From assembly GCA_949357655.1 (NCBI GenBank), contig CASHTG010000001.1, positions 3,596,001-3,660,000 on the forward strand: a stretch of 64,000 nt of DNA, written 5' to 3'. A model generated the notes under the pieces. It was not told where the DNA came from. It worked only from the letters and a program-made list of their open reading frames with translations, and made no database searches. A program made the translations under genes and the position numbers. Source of the stretch: Parascedosporium putredinis. Taxonomy: Eukaryota > Ascomycota > Sordariomycetes > Microascales > Microascaceae. This document shows, one piece after another, positions 23,057 through 35,165 of the stretch (position 1 is the stretch's first letter; every line of letters begins with the position of its first letter).

Positions 23057-23682
23057 GTGGATAAATCGCCCACATGCATTGGAGTTCACTGCTAACTGCT
23101 CACGGCTGTGTCCTTTTTCTCGTTCATCCTGTCCTGCATTGTTCCATTGTTCCGAACTTTATGGGAGACTCCTTTGTGAAGGACATCTAGTTCTTAAGGA
23201 ATTCACATAAGATTGGTTTTATCTTCTACGTAAGAGGCCTATAAGGAGGCATGCACTCTATAGATTTACCAACTAGTTCAGCATTGGAGAGGGCGTTGTG
23301 ATTCGGGCAGGTTTGAAACCACACTTGTCACCATCACCCTTCTTAAGCGAATGGTGGCGCGAGATAACTCATCTTGACCAAAACGAGTGGCACGCTTTTA
23401 CTACCGAAGGTGGCCAGTCTATTAGAGTAGAGGCCTGTCGTCTCACTGGCGAGAGACTTGGCCCTTGCGACACTTGGACATTTAGGAACCGAAACCGAAA
23501 TAGGCCTGGACTACAAGCAGGCGTTCATTCAGAGTCATCATCATGGACAGCATGGAAAGGCATCGAGTGAAGTCATGGATGCCTCGAAAATGGGTGGGTT
23601 TCGTTCAGGAGAAAGAGCACACAGGGCCTGTCAAAGCATCAAAACTCCTCGTTAAGTCTAGTGATCCTGAAAGAAGCCGAGT
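23057..23682. other. right flank of retroelement, 3' side of Cms1
   Basis: 626 bp in which base composition returns to normal within a few bases of the right LTR. Short open frames (23298-23655) show no domain. It presumably contains the Cms1 3' UTR. Confidence 0.45.
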
Positions 23683-24772
23683 TTAATAGAACAGCAAATC
23701 CACAGACTTTTCAGCGGCAGCATAGCGATCTTTTAGCGCTTTCCTTGAGAGCAGACGGGCAAGGGGTATCATGGTATCCTTCATATCCATAACGCCTCGC
23801 TTTTTCTGGTCAACGTGCGATGCATCTACTACTATCCTCTTCAGGTGGGTGAGCGAAAGAGCGCCTATTTAGGGTTTCAGTTAGCCGGCCTCTACGCAGC
23901 ACGGTGATGATGGAGGAGGGTGGTGGTACTCACCATTCTCGATGAGGTCGGACAACCGCGCGGGGGTGCCTACTCCGATTCCCGCGCGTGACTTGCCCAA
24001 GAAGCCGACTTGCTCCTCGATTTTCATATGTTTAGCAAACTAAGGGGCGTGTTAGTTGATGTCCTTTGGATGATCTCCTGAAATATATATATGTTGAAAG
24101 CAGGCAGTCTAGGTGGCCTCGGAAAAGGATGGAGAGGAGAGCCATACCAGTTTAGCTACCGTGTTGTCTTTAGACTGGAACTTTCTCACAGCCCTGCTTC
24201 AATGTCAGCTCCCTGTTTTCTTGATCTTATAGCGCGCGACAAGGTGCAACCCACCGTACAACATTAGCAGCTCTTAACCCACCACCAGTGACGATGAGTG
24301 TATGTGGAGCACCGGTGGCTTTGGGGGCCTTCGAAAGTGAGGCCGGATCACCCGTAAACTTCTCAAGGAAGTCCGGGAGACGGTCCGTTATCCTCTGTTC
24401 CTTCCAAGATGTGGTGTCCTGGATGGAGACGGCTATAGTCCATGTTAGCGACTGAAATGAGCGAGCACCAGGCCGCAAGACCTGGGCGAGGAGGAAAAGG
24501 TAGAGGTGAGAGTCATCAATCGTACCAGATATAGAGAGGTCAGAAAGTTCGACGGGGCTCAGATCCGTGCCGAAACGAGAGGTCCTTTGCGCGAGATGAT
24601 CGGCAAGAAGCTGGCTGTCCATCTTGGCGATGGCGCCGTTTACGCCGATTTCAAGATCGATCAGCTCGTCATCCTCGGCGCTGTGCTTGGGCTTTCTTCT
24701 ACGCTTCTTCTTGGAACCAGTATCCCCGGAATCGGGCGCCGGCCGCTTGTTGGGGCGAGACTCGGACGACAT
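23683..24772 (-). CDS. CMS1: Cms1, pre-40S/90S pre-ribosome factor
   Basis: Exons (minus) are 24772-24526, 24432-24255, 24193-24148, 24039-23934 and 23864-23683, 252 aa with no frame disruption. A basic N-terminus (SKKKRRRKPKH) is followed by the family block GVNGAIAKMDSQLLADHLAQRT and DLSPVELSDL. Then come QDTTSW, LPDFLEKFTG, LSKAPKATGAPHTLIVTGGGLRAANVVRAVRKF, GIGVGTPARLSDLIENGAL, LKRIVVDASHVDQKKRG and a terminal KDRYAAAEKSVDLLFY. Cms1 resembles a DEAD-box helicase core without the catalytic motifs and is a component of U3-containing early pre-ribosomes in yeast. The first intron is 93 bp, a multiple of three without a stop, and has a CTAAC branch-like site. It should be spliced because the family sequence is continuous across it (SIS|AVSIQDTTSW). 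Confidence 0.88.
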
Positions 24773-25293
24773 GATGGTTGTCGAGACCGGCTAGTCCTCC
24801 CCGCGCCAAGTAGGAGGTGCGGAATTGAGAACCTGGAACCTGACGTTTCCTTTTCTTTTCTGGCCCTTCAAGACGAAGAGTTGCCTCTGGTGTTTCGCGA
24901 TAGGGCGTTTAGGTCGTTCTGCTCTTCCTGGTGTAGAATTTGGGTCCTACTCTGTACGTCGATGGAGGGAGTGATGGGATATGCACGGCAGTAAAAAGAA
25001 AAATTTAGGCGGTGAAGCATTTTGGACCCTCCACAACTCTAAACCCCACTACCGGATTTGGTTGCTTGTGCCCAGTCCGGACTATTTTCAGCCCACTCCA
25101 AACTGCTCTAACCCTCTTCACCCAGATCAGCCTGTGGGTATTAAGCTCAATAGATCGAGCAAGGCGTATCGATATCCTGGTTTATGCAAAGCCTCGCGTG
25201 GCGTTCCTCATACATCTCTTGATCAACCAGAACCTCTCAAGATCAACTTCTTAGGCTTAGAAACTACGATGAAATGGATCCATCTACTCACAA

Positions 25294-25325
25294 ATCCATC
25301 CATTCCATCCATTCCATCCATGGGC
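25294..25325. repeat. (CCATT/CCATC)n short tandem repeat
   Basis: CCATCCATTCCATCCATTCC and onward, an interrupted tetra/pentanucleotide repeat in intergenic DNA, one of several TCCA-rich patches in the window. Confidence 0.7.
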
Positions 25326-27717
25326 CTCTCTGACGCCGAATCCCGGTGCTCCAAGTGTTTTATATCTCCTGCCGTCTCCGGTGGCTAATACCTATAATTT
25401 TCCTTGGGATATGTACCGACTGTATGTTGTGCTGGATGTGTGCCCGTTACCAAAGGTCACTTGCTCCCTACCTAGTCTCGATCTTATCCAGGTTGAGAAC
25501 ATACACCCTCCGTGATTTGGTTCTCCCGGATAGCTCCGACGGATGGTCCCTGGATCCATCAGATCCATCCATAGATCCATTCTATTTCGTGAGGCTAGAG
25601 GGTCCAAGATTTTTGGGAATCTCTGGCACCCCACCTCCCACCATGCTGGACGGGTGGATAACATTCCAGCTTTGTGTCCTTTTGTGTCTTTGTGTGTCTT
25701 TGTGTCTTCAAGTTTGCTGCGCAACCATCGACGCTCAAACTTACCCTATGTCTATAAGAAACGGACAGGGTGATGAAAGAAACCATTTGTAGAGAACGCC
25801 CCCCTCACCAACGAGAACGCACCCAGGAGGAGGAAAACCTTCAACGATCACGACGATCTCTTGTTTCTGATGACCATGGTGACCTACGAACGGGAGAGAC
25901 AGACGCTCGAAACAACAACCATCTCTCAGGGCTTCACGTATTATTCGCTGTCGATGGTGCAGGTTGGCGCACTTGTTGATGAGACTTACAATCCCGCCCT
26001 CCCGCGATACCAATGACCGGGCTGCCAGACAGCAACGATCCATGCTTTTCAAACTCAAGCTCAACATCCCCCAACCCCATGTTTCGGATCCCGAAGTCCA
26101 TCCCGGAGCAATCTTTTCCTCAGCCACGAGACACGAGACACGCACACACCCCATTCGCCAAAAGGAGCCTCTTAACGAGTAGCTGCAAAACCCTCTCTTT
26201 TTTTTCTTCTTCTTTCTTCTTTAATTTTTTTAGGCTAGCCTCCTTTGAATCAACGTTGAACGCAAGGTCTGTGTGCGCGTGTGGAGTGTCAGTGTCCAAG
26301 TGCATGGTGCCAAACGAGATGGTTGTTACCGAGTGGGCATTAAGGTATGTTTGAAGGGGAGCGATGCGACAAGCAAAGGTCCAAGCTTCTCACCTCCTCA
26401 AACTCCCATTCAGAGTCTAGAACCAGGGCCGACGCCAGCCATCTTGACACAAAAGCTCAGATTCGGATTCCGTCCGTATTTTGCGATGGTGGACGAGACG
26501 AAATAGGGGTCACAACTATTAGTGTACCTATATTACAGCGGGCCCCTTGCAGGACTGGAGGAACCGGTGGCCTGGAAAGACCAAGTGTGTCGAAAAATAG
26601 AATAGCGTACCATGAAGTTTTAGACGGCGGCTCGGCGATGCAAATAGCACTAGCATGGAGCAATGTACGGTACGTATACCCGAGGTAGATGAGGGGCTCT
26701 AAATTGAGGTACGGGTTGCGGCGATTGCCCGGGACGAGATCGGGTTCGGTTGGCGGCCACGTTCCTTGCCATTGTCGCTTGACCCAAAAGACCCAAACAA
26801 AGAACGACAAAAAAGTGAACAGTTCTATTAGAACGGGCTAGGAAGACTGTACATAGATGATCCATGTACTAGTGCAGATACACTAATGACCAGCCTTGAG
26901 ACGTCAATTGTGATGCCTCCACTGTCAATGTGTCATACATCGTTCTGGAACATGTTGCTTGTTGGAAACACTACATCCATAGATGTACCTAGCTTGCTTC
27001 GATGAGCGGATATCCACCTTCGTCTGATGCTGCTCCCTCAATGAGCGAGGTACCGAACAAGACCCTTCAACTGTTGCTTCGTACATGTAGGCTAGCGAGC
27101 TGGGCAAAGAAGACTGATGGATCATTGATGCTATTCGGGGACGCCATCAATTCATCCATCAATTGGTGGCATGGTTGACGTGCGGTGCTCTATCGTCCGT
27201 CCCTCGGATGGTCCCAGTTGGTCCATGTCTTGACTGGAGTGATTGACCACTCGGGTTCCCAATCAGTTGATGGTGTTGGGAGCAACTGCTGTTGTGGCGC
27301 AGATGACGGCAGCTATTCCCCGCCCATGTGGTGTTTCCTTTTGGGATCACCCGCGGACGGATTCTATTACATGTTCATCTATTTACGGGTAATACTTATT
27401 ATTAAGTGGCCGGATTCTCTTTGGAAAACCCGCTTGATCAATTGATTGATTTGATTGATTGAAGGCACATCGAAGGCCCGTTGAAGAGCCTGATGCAGCT
27501 TCCCACGAGATTCGTGTTCTCTCAGCGGAACACCGAGGTGACAGAGCGATAGAGCGGAGCAAGCAAGCTCCATGAAGCTCGCACCAAGGAGGGACATGGG
27601 CAGAACGGCTGGGGCAATACGAAGGATCGCAGATGAACTAACTAGATGTGCATGGTGGGTTGCCCATCATCGCAGACAACCAACGACTGGATGTCCGTCC
27701 GGTAGTGCCCCAGCCAG

Positions 27718-27755
27718 TTCCGATGGATGGAGTGGATGGAGTGGATGGAGTGGTC
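27718..27755. repeat. (GGATGGAGT)n short tandem repeat
   Basis: About three copies of GGATGGAGT in intergenic DNA, preceded by another GATGGATG. Confidence 0.75.
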
Positions 27756-28681
27756 CATTGGATTTGAGCACTAATAATATTCACGCTCACATTCACATTC
27801 ACATTTGGATGTACTCTATAACTTGTACTCGACATTAAAACTCAGGGTGGAATGTTTTGTTCTCCGACCGGATTGACCAGTGCCCAACCCCAACAGCGTC
27901 AACGTCACCCCCTTCTCATCCTGTCGATTGCGTTTGCATGAATTCCTCCCGTTTCACACCCTGCACCGCAACTCTCTTGAGAACCATCCTCTGCTCTAAA
28001 TTCTCCCTTTGGAGTCGGTCGTAATCACTCTAGGCGCGTGTCTATACCAGTGCCTCTACATCTAATAACTCTCTATGCCTAACGCTGTTTACCAGCTCTT
28101 CTGTCTAGAATTCCCCCTTCCCTCACCTTCTTTCAATTGATCCTTTCCCCCCTTTATCCTTCAATTCGCTTTCACTCTTCTTTGTTCGGGAGGGCGCGAA
28201 AATTCCCTTTGACGAGTACTCTCGTATCCTTGTCCGTCCTCGTAGAACATTTTTCGGAAAGAGTCGTTCGTGAAATCCATTGACTCGGTGGGCTGACGTA
28301 CGCCTCCTGATCACGAGCAGGCAACTTCCGGCAGCCTTCCTTCCAGGCCCTGAATTGGCGTCTGTCGAACTGAGTGCTGGCAAGGAGGTGTGCTGCATTT
28401 TATTCGGACCCCTGTCGACGATTTTGAAGACGGTGGTGGAGAAACGCACATCAGTACCCTGGCCCGGATAGGCTTGGCTGCTTGTAGAAGCTAGTCGCAC
28501 CTACGAAGTATCAAGTATTAGCAGAGCAGCAGCAGAAGGACGGTTGAGGATAATCCCTCTGCGACCCTGGGTTGACACCTTGGCCAGAAACCCGGAATTC
28601 GCGAGCACAGCCCGAATTCTTTCTCCCCCACACCTCCAGCCCAGCCCAGGTCCAGTCCAGCAGTCCGCCATCCTCCACATA

Positions 28682-31600
28682 ATGACTGGTCTCCACACTC
28701 CTCCACCACTTCTTTCTCCTGCTCAACATCATCAATCCAACCCATCTGGAAGAATGTCATTAGGAACAGCAACAGCGGTGCCCGAAGGCACTCCCGCCCC
28801 CGCCAATGGTGTCGCGACACCCGCCACGACCGCGCAGCCCGGCCAGCCCGGCAGCGGTCCAGCCGATATTGTCTCCAAGCAGGTCCAGGAGGTCCTGTCA
28901 TCCGAGGTAGGTTTGCACGCCTGAGCCCGTATCCCCGAGAGAGGGAGAGAGAGAGAGACGGCGACCGACGAGAACGGCAAACATACCAAGACGCGAGACG
29001 CTAACGCTGACTTCCTTTTTTTCTCCCCTCGGACAGATTGCCATCTCGGCAATGCTAAACAGACTGAAGCAGAGTATCGCCGCCGCAAAGGTAAGCAGCA
29101 CTCCCAAGCCTCCCTGGCCCGCACCACCCTCTCCATTGCGGATTAAGGTTGGGGACAGGCACCTTCAATCCGCTTGGCTTGAGAGCCGTAGCTAACGGTT
29201 TTGCCACTCGCCTCGACTCTCCTTAGAGTTTGCCCTTTTCCTCAAGAAGCGAGCCGGGCTCGAAGAAGAACACTCCCAAGGACTCAAGAAGCTCTGTCGC
29301 ATGACCCAGGACAGCCTCCACCGACCCGAACACAAGCAGGGCACCTTTTCCCTCGCCTACGACGACATGCTCATGATACACGACCGAATGGCGGACAACG
29401 GCCTCCAGTTCTCCTCCTCGCTCTACGTCATGCACGATGACCTGATGGAGCTCGCCGCCATTGCCGAACGCAACCGTAAAGGCTGGAAGGCCAACGGCCT
29501 CGCGCCCGAGCAGCGAGTCAGCGAAATCGAGGCCGCCATGCGCAAGTCCAAGGCCAAATATGACTCCCTCGCCGAGGAGTATGAGCGCGCCAGGACGGGC
29601 GACACGTCGAGGCAAAGCGGAAAGATGTTCTTCAAGGGTGCCAAGTCTGCCGCACACCATGAGGAGGATCTCCTGAGGAAGGTCCAGGGAGCCGACCAGG
29701 ACTATCATGGAAAGGTGCAGATTCTGCAGGCCGAGAAGATGGAGCTCATTGAGCGCACACGCCCCGAGGCTGTCAAGGCCATTCACGACCTAGTTCGCGA
29801 GACAGACTCTGGCCTGTCGTTGCAGCTGCAAAAGTTTGGTATGTGCCAAGAGCCCCTCCTCTCCTTCTTCCTGCTCTCACTAACTCTTTCTCCTTCTCAC
29901 TTAGCTTCTTTCAACGAAAGCTCCTGCTCAGCGATGGCCTCTGCATCAGCCCGCTGAAGAATAACGACAACAGCATGCAACAACCTCGCAGCCTCAGAGA
30001 GGCTGTCGCCTCTATCAACAACGAACGAGACCTCAGCGACTACCTCGTAGCCCTACATTCCAAGGTCCCGCCCACCTATCGCGAGGTCAAATATGAACGG
30101 AATCCTGTACGTTGACACCCTCTCCTCGCTAACCCAACTTGCTTTCCTCACCCCCTCCCGCCTATGTTTGCCTATGTAGCCAGTTGTCACGCTTGGGTAA
30201 TGGAATCTAATTATGTCTTGTCCGTCTAGGTCCTAAACCCTCCCGCCCAATCCCGAATCACTCAGGCGAACTTTGGCGGTGCCCAGGCCGCAGGACCAGG
30301 TCAATACTCGGTCCAGCCACCTGTTCAGCCATTAGGTAGCCAAGCGGGCTCCAACTACAACTCCCCGGTCACATCCCCCGGCATGCAAGGATTCTCTCCC
30401 ACCGCCACGGCGTCACCCATCCAGCAGCAGCAACAACAGCAACAACAACAACAGCAGCAGCAGCAGCAGCCGGGCCAAGTTCGTCCTGCCTCCCAACAAC
30501 CTCGACCCTCGTCGCAGCAGCAGGCCCTCCCGCTCCACCCCCAGCAGCAGCAGCACAACCGAACCTTTAGCGCAGGCGGCCTGCTCAACCAACCCGGCGG
30601 ACCAGGCCCCCAGGCACCACAGCAAGCACCGCAGCCTGGCGCCTTTGCCCAGAACAATAATAAATTCGGAGGCCCCATGGGAGCCATGTCGTCCCAGGGC
30701 CCGCCTCAGCTTGGCGCCCTCTCCTTCCAATCCCCGCCGCCGCCCGCCGCGCACTTTGCGCCCGGCGTCGGTCCCCATGCCCACCAGCGGGATTCGGGCG
30801 GCATGAACCCCTCCTCCAGAACCCTACCGCGTCACAAGGCAACCTCCCTCCTTCGATGCTTGCCGCGGCTCCCATCCCTCGACAGCAGTCTCCACCGACT
30901 CAAGTAGCGGCCAAGCCCGTCTTCGGCATCCCTCTGAGCAAACTTTACGAGCGTGATGGCCTCGCGGTTCCCATGGTAGTCTACCAGTGCATCCAGGCCA
31001 TCGATCTGTACGGCCTAAACATGGAAGGCATCTACCGACAATCTGGCTCCTCAACTCAATCAACAAGCTCAAGCTCATGTTTGACACGGGTAAGTGCTCC
31101 CCAAGACCGCAGTCCCCACGTATAACCCTTTTCTTCCCAACACCGTGAACCACGATGGTGCATGCATGCATGTCCCTAGCTAATCGAGAAAATCAGATTC
31201 GACCAATCCCGCCCTCGACTTTAGGAACCCTGACAGCTTCTTCCACGACGTGAACAGTGTCACAGGTCTGCTGAAGCAGTTCTTCCGCGACCTACCTGAT
31301 CCACTCTTGACGCTGGAGCATCATTCGGCTTTGATAGAGTCAGCAAGTACGTGTCGTTCCTCCCACTTGTAGAATAATGTTTGGTGCCCGTTGAGCCTTA
31401 TACTAATTACGTAACTTTCTTCTAGAACATGAGGATGACATTGTACGAAGAGACTCGCTCCATGCCATCATCAACAGCCTACCGGACCCCCACTACGCCA
31501 CGCTGCGAGCCTTGACCCTCCATCTCTACCAAGTCACGGAGAATGCTCATCTGAACCGCATGACCTCTCATAACTTGGCCGTTATCTTTGGTCCTACACT

Positions 31601-31703
31601 CATGGGCACCGATCCCAATACAGGAATCGCCGATGCGGGCTGGCAAATCAGGGTCATTGACACCATTCTACAGAACACGTACCAGATCTTTGATGACGAC
31701 TGA
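28682..31703 (+). CDS. F-BAR and RhoGAP domain protein (Rga7/Rga8-like)
   Basis: Seven exons: 28682-28906, 29037-29090, 29227-29838, 29905-30106, 30230-31089, 31197-31346 and 31426-31703, 794 aa after correction. The N-terminal F-BAR domain starts EFALFLKKRAGLEEEHSQGL and runs through LVRETDSGLSLQLQKF to the block LPLLSD-like KLLLSDGLCISP. A disordered Gln/Pro/Ser-rich linker follows, with 16 consecutive Gln. The RhoGAP domain has FGIPLSKLYERDG, the arginine finger in GIYRQSG, LLKQFFRDLPDPLLT and HNLAVIFGPTLMG. Such proteins bind curved membrane at tips and septa and inactivate Rho GTPases; Rac1 in this window is one possible partner (inference). Single bases are missing at 29226 (splice junction), 29917-29919, 30838-30839 and 31049-31050; with them all seven exon phases close. 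Confidence 0.9.
30422..30469 (+). repeat. CAG/CAA polyglutamine tract
   Basis: Sixteen consecutive glutamine codons, CAG at both ends and mixed CAA in the middle, in the linker between the F-BAR and RhoGAP domains. More short CAG groups follow to about 30640. Confidence 0.9.
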
Positions 31704-32971
31704 TGCGCCAGTACCTGATTTCCTCGTACGAGGAGAGCCGACCATGAACGCTTGTGATGGTCTCTGCTCGAGAGCTTGGATCTATCAGTCTCGGCCCGCC
31801 TCATGCTTAGCTTTGATCTCCATCGCCCCCTGTTTCGGTCTTAATCTCGCCCCTCCCTCTCTCTCCTCCCTTTTCCCTCTTTCCTCTTTCTAGGGGTCGA
31901 TGTTGGCGTGGCAAATCGGAAGTGGTCCTTGCGTGTACCTAGTATTTAACGGCCTTGTTATTTTTTTCGTTTCCTGTTCCCCTCTCTTACAACCTGCGCC
32001 ATGCCATTTCTCGTTTTCCCTTTGTTTTTCTCTGTCGGCTTCCTTGCCTGTCATTTTGTCAGTTTTACCCTGCAGTACTCAATGTCTTGAGGCTCGGGGT
32101 TTTTTTCTTCAACCCTTCGATATCCTCTTCATGAAGCAAATCTTGGTGGAGTTGGCAACTTGTGTTCATCTGCTCTTTTCTTTTCCTTTTCTATTGGCCT
32201 CCTTTGTCCACTTGTTAGGGTAGTCTCCAAGCCTACATTGTCAAGGAAGCTCGACACCTATCTCATGGCAAGGCACTTGATAAGATGTGCCTGGGCATTA
32301 GATACATCTGTCATCTAAATCTTAATGACTTCTCAGCATGCTTTATCTTCTACTACATGTATCCTCTCTCTGTTTTGGAGGTCTTGGATGTGCTTCTTCT
32401 CCATGTCTGATATATCTTTCTTCCTCTACGGTGTATCTTACCCTCCTTCGCTCGCCTTTCCTCTACTATGATGTAAGGCTAGGGAACAGGAATGCTAATC
32501 TAGATTAAGTGACCGTTTGATAGATGGATCTAGTAATGAATAGATGGCTTTCTTTCACGCCACCAGCTCTTCAAGTTCTAGGGTAACAACATCGCCTGCT
32601 CACTTCATGTTCCTACCTCATAGCCCTTCTGCCCTGCCTTTCTAAAGGGTTTCCCCTTTCAACTCACTCACTCTTTTAGAAACCAACACAGCACCCAGTT
32701 TATCAATACAGGCAACCAGCAGGCTGCCATTTGTTGAAAAGGACAATTTTCAAGGGCACTTTTAACTTGCTTGGAGAAAGCCCTTGGCTCTATATTTCAC
32801 TTCCAACACACATCCCTCTTCCTATCCGAGTCACAGGATCAGAAGCTCGACAACCAGCCAACCTCGACAAAAGGAAACCGTGAGACCATCGAAAAAGGCA
32901 AGGACACACGCAAACCACTCATCCTTCCTCGACTCCTACAACGAAAAGAGAAACAAACCACCTAAGAAAGG
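31704..32971. other. 3' UTR/intergenic, RhoGAP to MYND gene
   Basis: 1268 bp, T- and CT-rich at first (3' UTR character), then an A/C-rich leader (CAACACACATCC, AAACAAACCACC) leading into the MYND gene. There is no supportable gene. Confidence 0.5.
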
Positions 32972-33943
32972 ATGAAGTTCGGCCGGCGCCGCTGCGCCAA
33001 CTGCCGAACGAAGCGCTGGTTCGGCCTGCCTCCCAAAAATGCGCCTTTTGCACCGAGGCCGTGTACTGCCGCGTCCCCTGCCGCGTATTCCACTGGAAGA
33101 GTCACAAGTACGTCTGCGCGGGCCTCCGCCCCGCCCCAGCGCCCCCGGCGACCCGCGCTCGCCGCCCCACGGTCTCGCCATCCCGCTCACCAAGCCCTTT
33201 TCCCGCCTCGAGGCGGGCACCTGGCTGCACGACCGGCCCGCGCGCGACGTGTACGTGCTTCTCGTCGACGTGTACAAGCTCCGCATCGCGGACAGATTCA
33301 CCTACGAGCGCAAGTTTGAGCCCGTGACGCCGCGGCGGTTCGCGCGCTTCCTCGACCGCGTGGGCGCCGCGGCGGGGGCAACCTCTTGCCCCCGTGGTGG
33401 GACGCCGACCACCGCGTGCTGTGCCTCGCCGGCGTGGGCGGGCAGGACGCTTCCCGGTGGGCGCACCTCAAAAACATGGTTTGCCTCGACGACCTGCGGA
33501 GCCGGTACGGCTGCGACTGGTTCATCGCCGAGATGAGAATGTTCCTCGCCGAGGTGTGCGGACCGTTGCCGTCGTGGCGTCATATTTTCAGCTGGAGGCG
33601 CCACCTTGCTCGTCGGGAGCTGGGCCTTGCTTGCGACTGTTACTCGGCGTTTGGTGGCCGCCAGCTGGAGGGCCGAGGGGACGGCGCCCCTCTTGCGGGC
33701 CGGAGCATATGCGTCGAGGACCTGCCGGATGCTAAAAAGAGCCTCGACGACATCCGAAAACCGAGTCTAGATAAGCAAGACTTGGGAGAAGACATTGATC
33801 AAACACCAACAACCACCACGTTACGGACCGTGTGGCGACACCTGGCTAAAAGGTGGAAAAGGGGGCAAGACGGCGAAGGAGAGCAGAGAAAAGGGAATGG
33901 TATTGCAAAGTCAAACGCTATATTGGAGTACCAGCAAAAGTAG
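32972..33943 (+). CDS. MYND-type zinc-finger protein, otherwise uncharacterised
   Basis: One exon, 324 aa after three corrections. The N-terminus is a MYND finger: cysteines in CANC, KKCAFC, VYC and VPC, then HWKSHKYVC, with spacing C-x2-C-x12-C-x2-C-x5-C-x3-C-x7-H-x3-C. The rest has no fold I can name. Recognisable blocks are SRLEAGTWLHDRPARDVYVL, DVYKLRIADRFTYE, FLDRVGAA, LLPPWWDADHR and DWFIAEMRMFLAEVCGPLP; similar MYND-plus-tail proteins occur in many ascomycetes but I do not know a function. Single bases are missing at 33035-33039, 33142-33146 and 33374-33378, each in a C, A or G run. Codon usage in the middle is very GC-rich (third position nearly all C/G), unlike the tail after 33720. 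Confidence 0.78.
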
Positions 33944-35165
33944 CCGGTTGACACATTTCAACGCCGTCCTCACTCGCTAAAACAGCCCCCCCATGAATGC
34001 CCGTGAATGCCCATGACTGAAACAGGGTATAATGATACAGGTACACCGAGAACGTTGGAGACAAGGTAGAGTGGTAGTAAAAAGACAATTGTGGAAAGGA
34101 AAAAGAGGGTCCAGGCCAAGGACCTGGGGTAGGATGAAGCGAATGTGTCAGAAGGCGGAAGAGGTAAAGGAGAAGTATGATGTTTGAAGAAGGCCTTGGC
34201 GAACCGTTGTGCTCCCGGCCCAAACTCAGTCCTCCGCTAGATGCTATAGTGGGGGCCAAACGAGGACCGGCCGGTGAAATGTATCTAAGGTGGAGAGGAT
34301 GGCGGAAAGGATAGATCGCCATGTCGTTCCTTGTAACTACATGCTGGGCGTGAGAAGTAAAAGAAAAAGATGTTCATGCCCGTCTTGAGATGCTCCGCCT
34401 CTGGCCGCCCTCCGAGGGTATCTGCAACAGGAAAACATGTAGGGCAAAGAAACAGAAGAGTTGAAACACTACTTCCCGTGACAAAAACTCCCCGTGGAAC
34501 AAAAGAAAAGAAAAGAAAAAGCAAGATAGAAAAGACGGGCCCTCAAACCCGCTCATGCGTCCTCTGTACATGATCCTGTCCCTGTTCTCCCATTGAATAA
34601 TGTTAACTCCAGATGCAAGCAATTGTAGCAGACAAAGGAATATTTGCGCGATCCCATTGCTTCTCCCAAGCTTTCCTCCGATCCCATTACCCTCTTTGAC
34701 CCAGTCAGAGTAAGCCTAGATGGCGAGTACGCGGGACTTGTCCTAGGCGCCGTGCTAGGCACCGGTTGCATGCTCCGCGTTTCCGGGTATGGGGAGCACG
34801 CCCTTGCATAGAAGTGAGTGTTGGATTCTATACAAAAAGAAAAGAACAAAAGGGCTCAAGAAAACCATGCCCGTCGTGTACACGAGAGAAATCCGTTACG
34901 TCAATATCATTCTGTAAGGCTGCCCCTGCCTTTGCTGCCCGCTTTTGTAAATGCATTAAAGAGCGAGCTGCGCAGTTTCGTGATTGTGATGCAAATATGA
35001 AAAGAACGCCTAACTTCGATGAAGAAGAAGAAGAGGCAGGATAAGTGTGAAGAGAAGAAGAAGAAAGGTCCGAATAGTTTGACCAAAAAAGGCGTCATAA
35101 AACCCTGGTGTTATGTGGTCAGGACGTGCTGATATAGCAGACAGCCAAGCGTTCTAGCTCAGCCA
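33944..35165. other. convergent 3' region, MYND gene / Med12
   Basis: 1222 bp without a supportable gene. It holds both 3' UTRs; purine-rich stretches (AAGAAGAAGAAGAGG near 35021) lie just beyond the Med12 stop. Confidence 0.5.

Larger units (their letters stand above)
24773..28681. other. 3.9-kb gene-poor region upstream of the F-BAR/RhoGAP gene
   Basis: I can support no gene. It contains several TCCA/TGGA-rich clusters (25268-25325, 25541-25585, 27718-27755), a TTTGTGTC tandem (25674-25711) and a CT-rich stretch before 28680 that is probably the long 5' leader of the downstream gene. Its open frames lack domains and overlap one another on both strands. Confidence 0.5.

Noticed and set aside
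29223..29786. 187-codon minus-strand open frame
   Set aside because: It lies antisense to the F-BAR exon, whose protein sequence is clearly conserved; a shadow of biased codon use.
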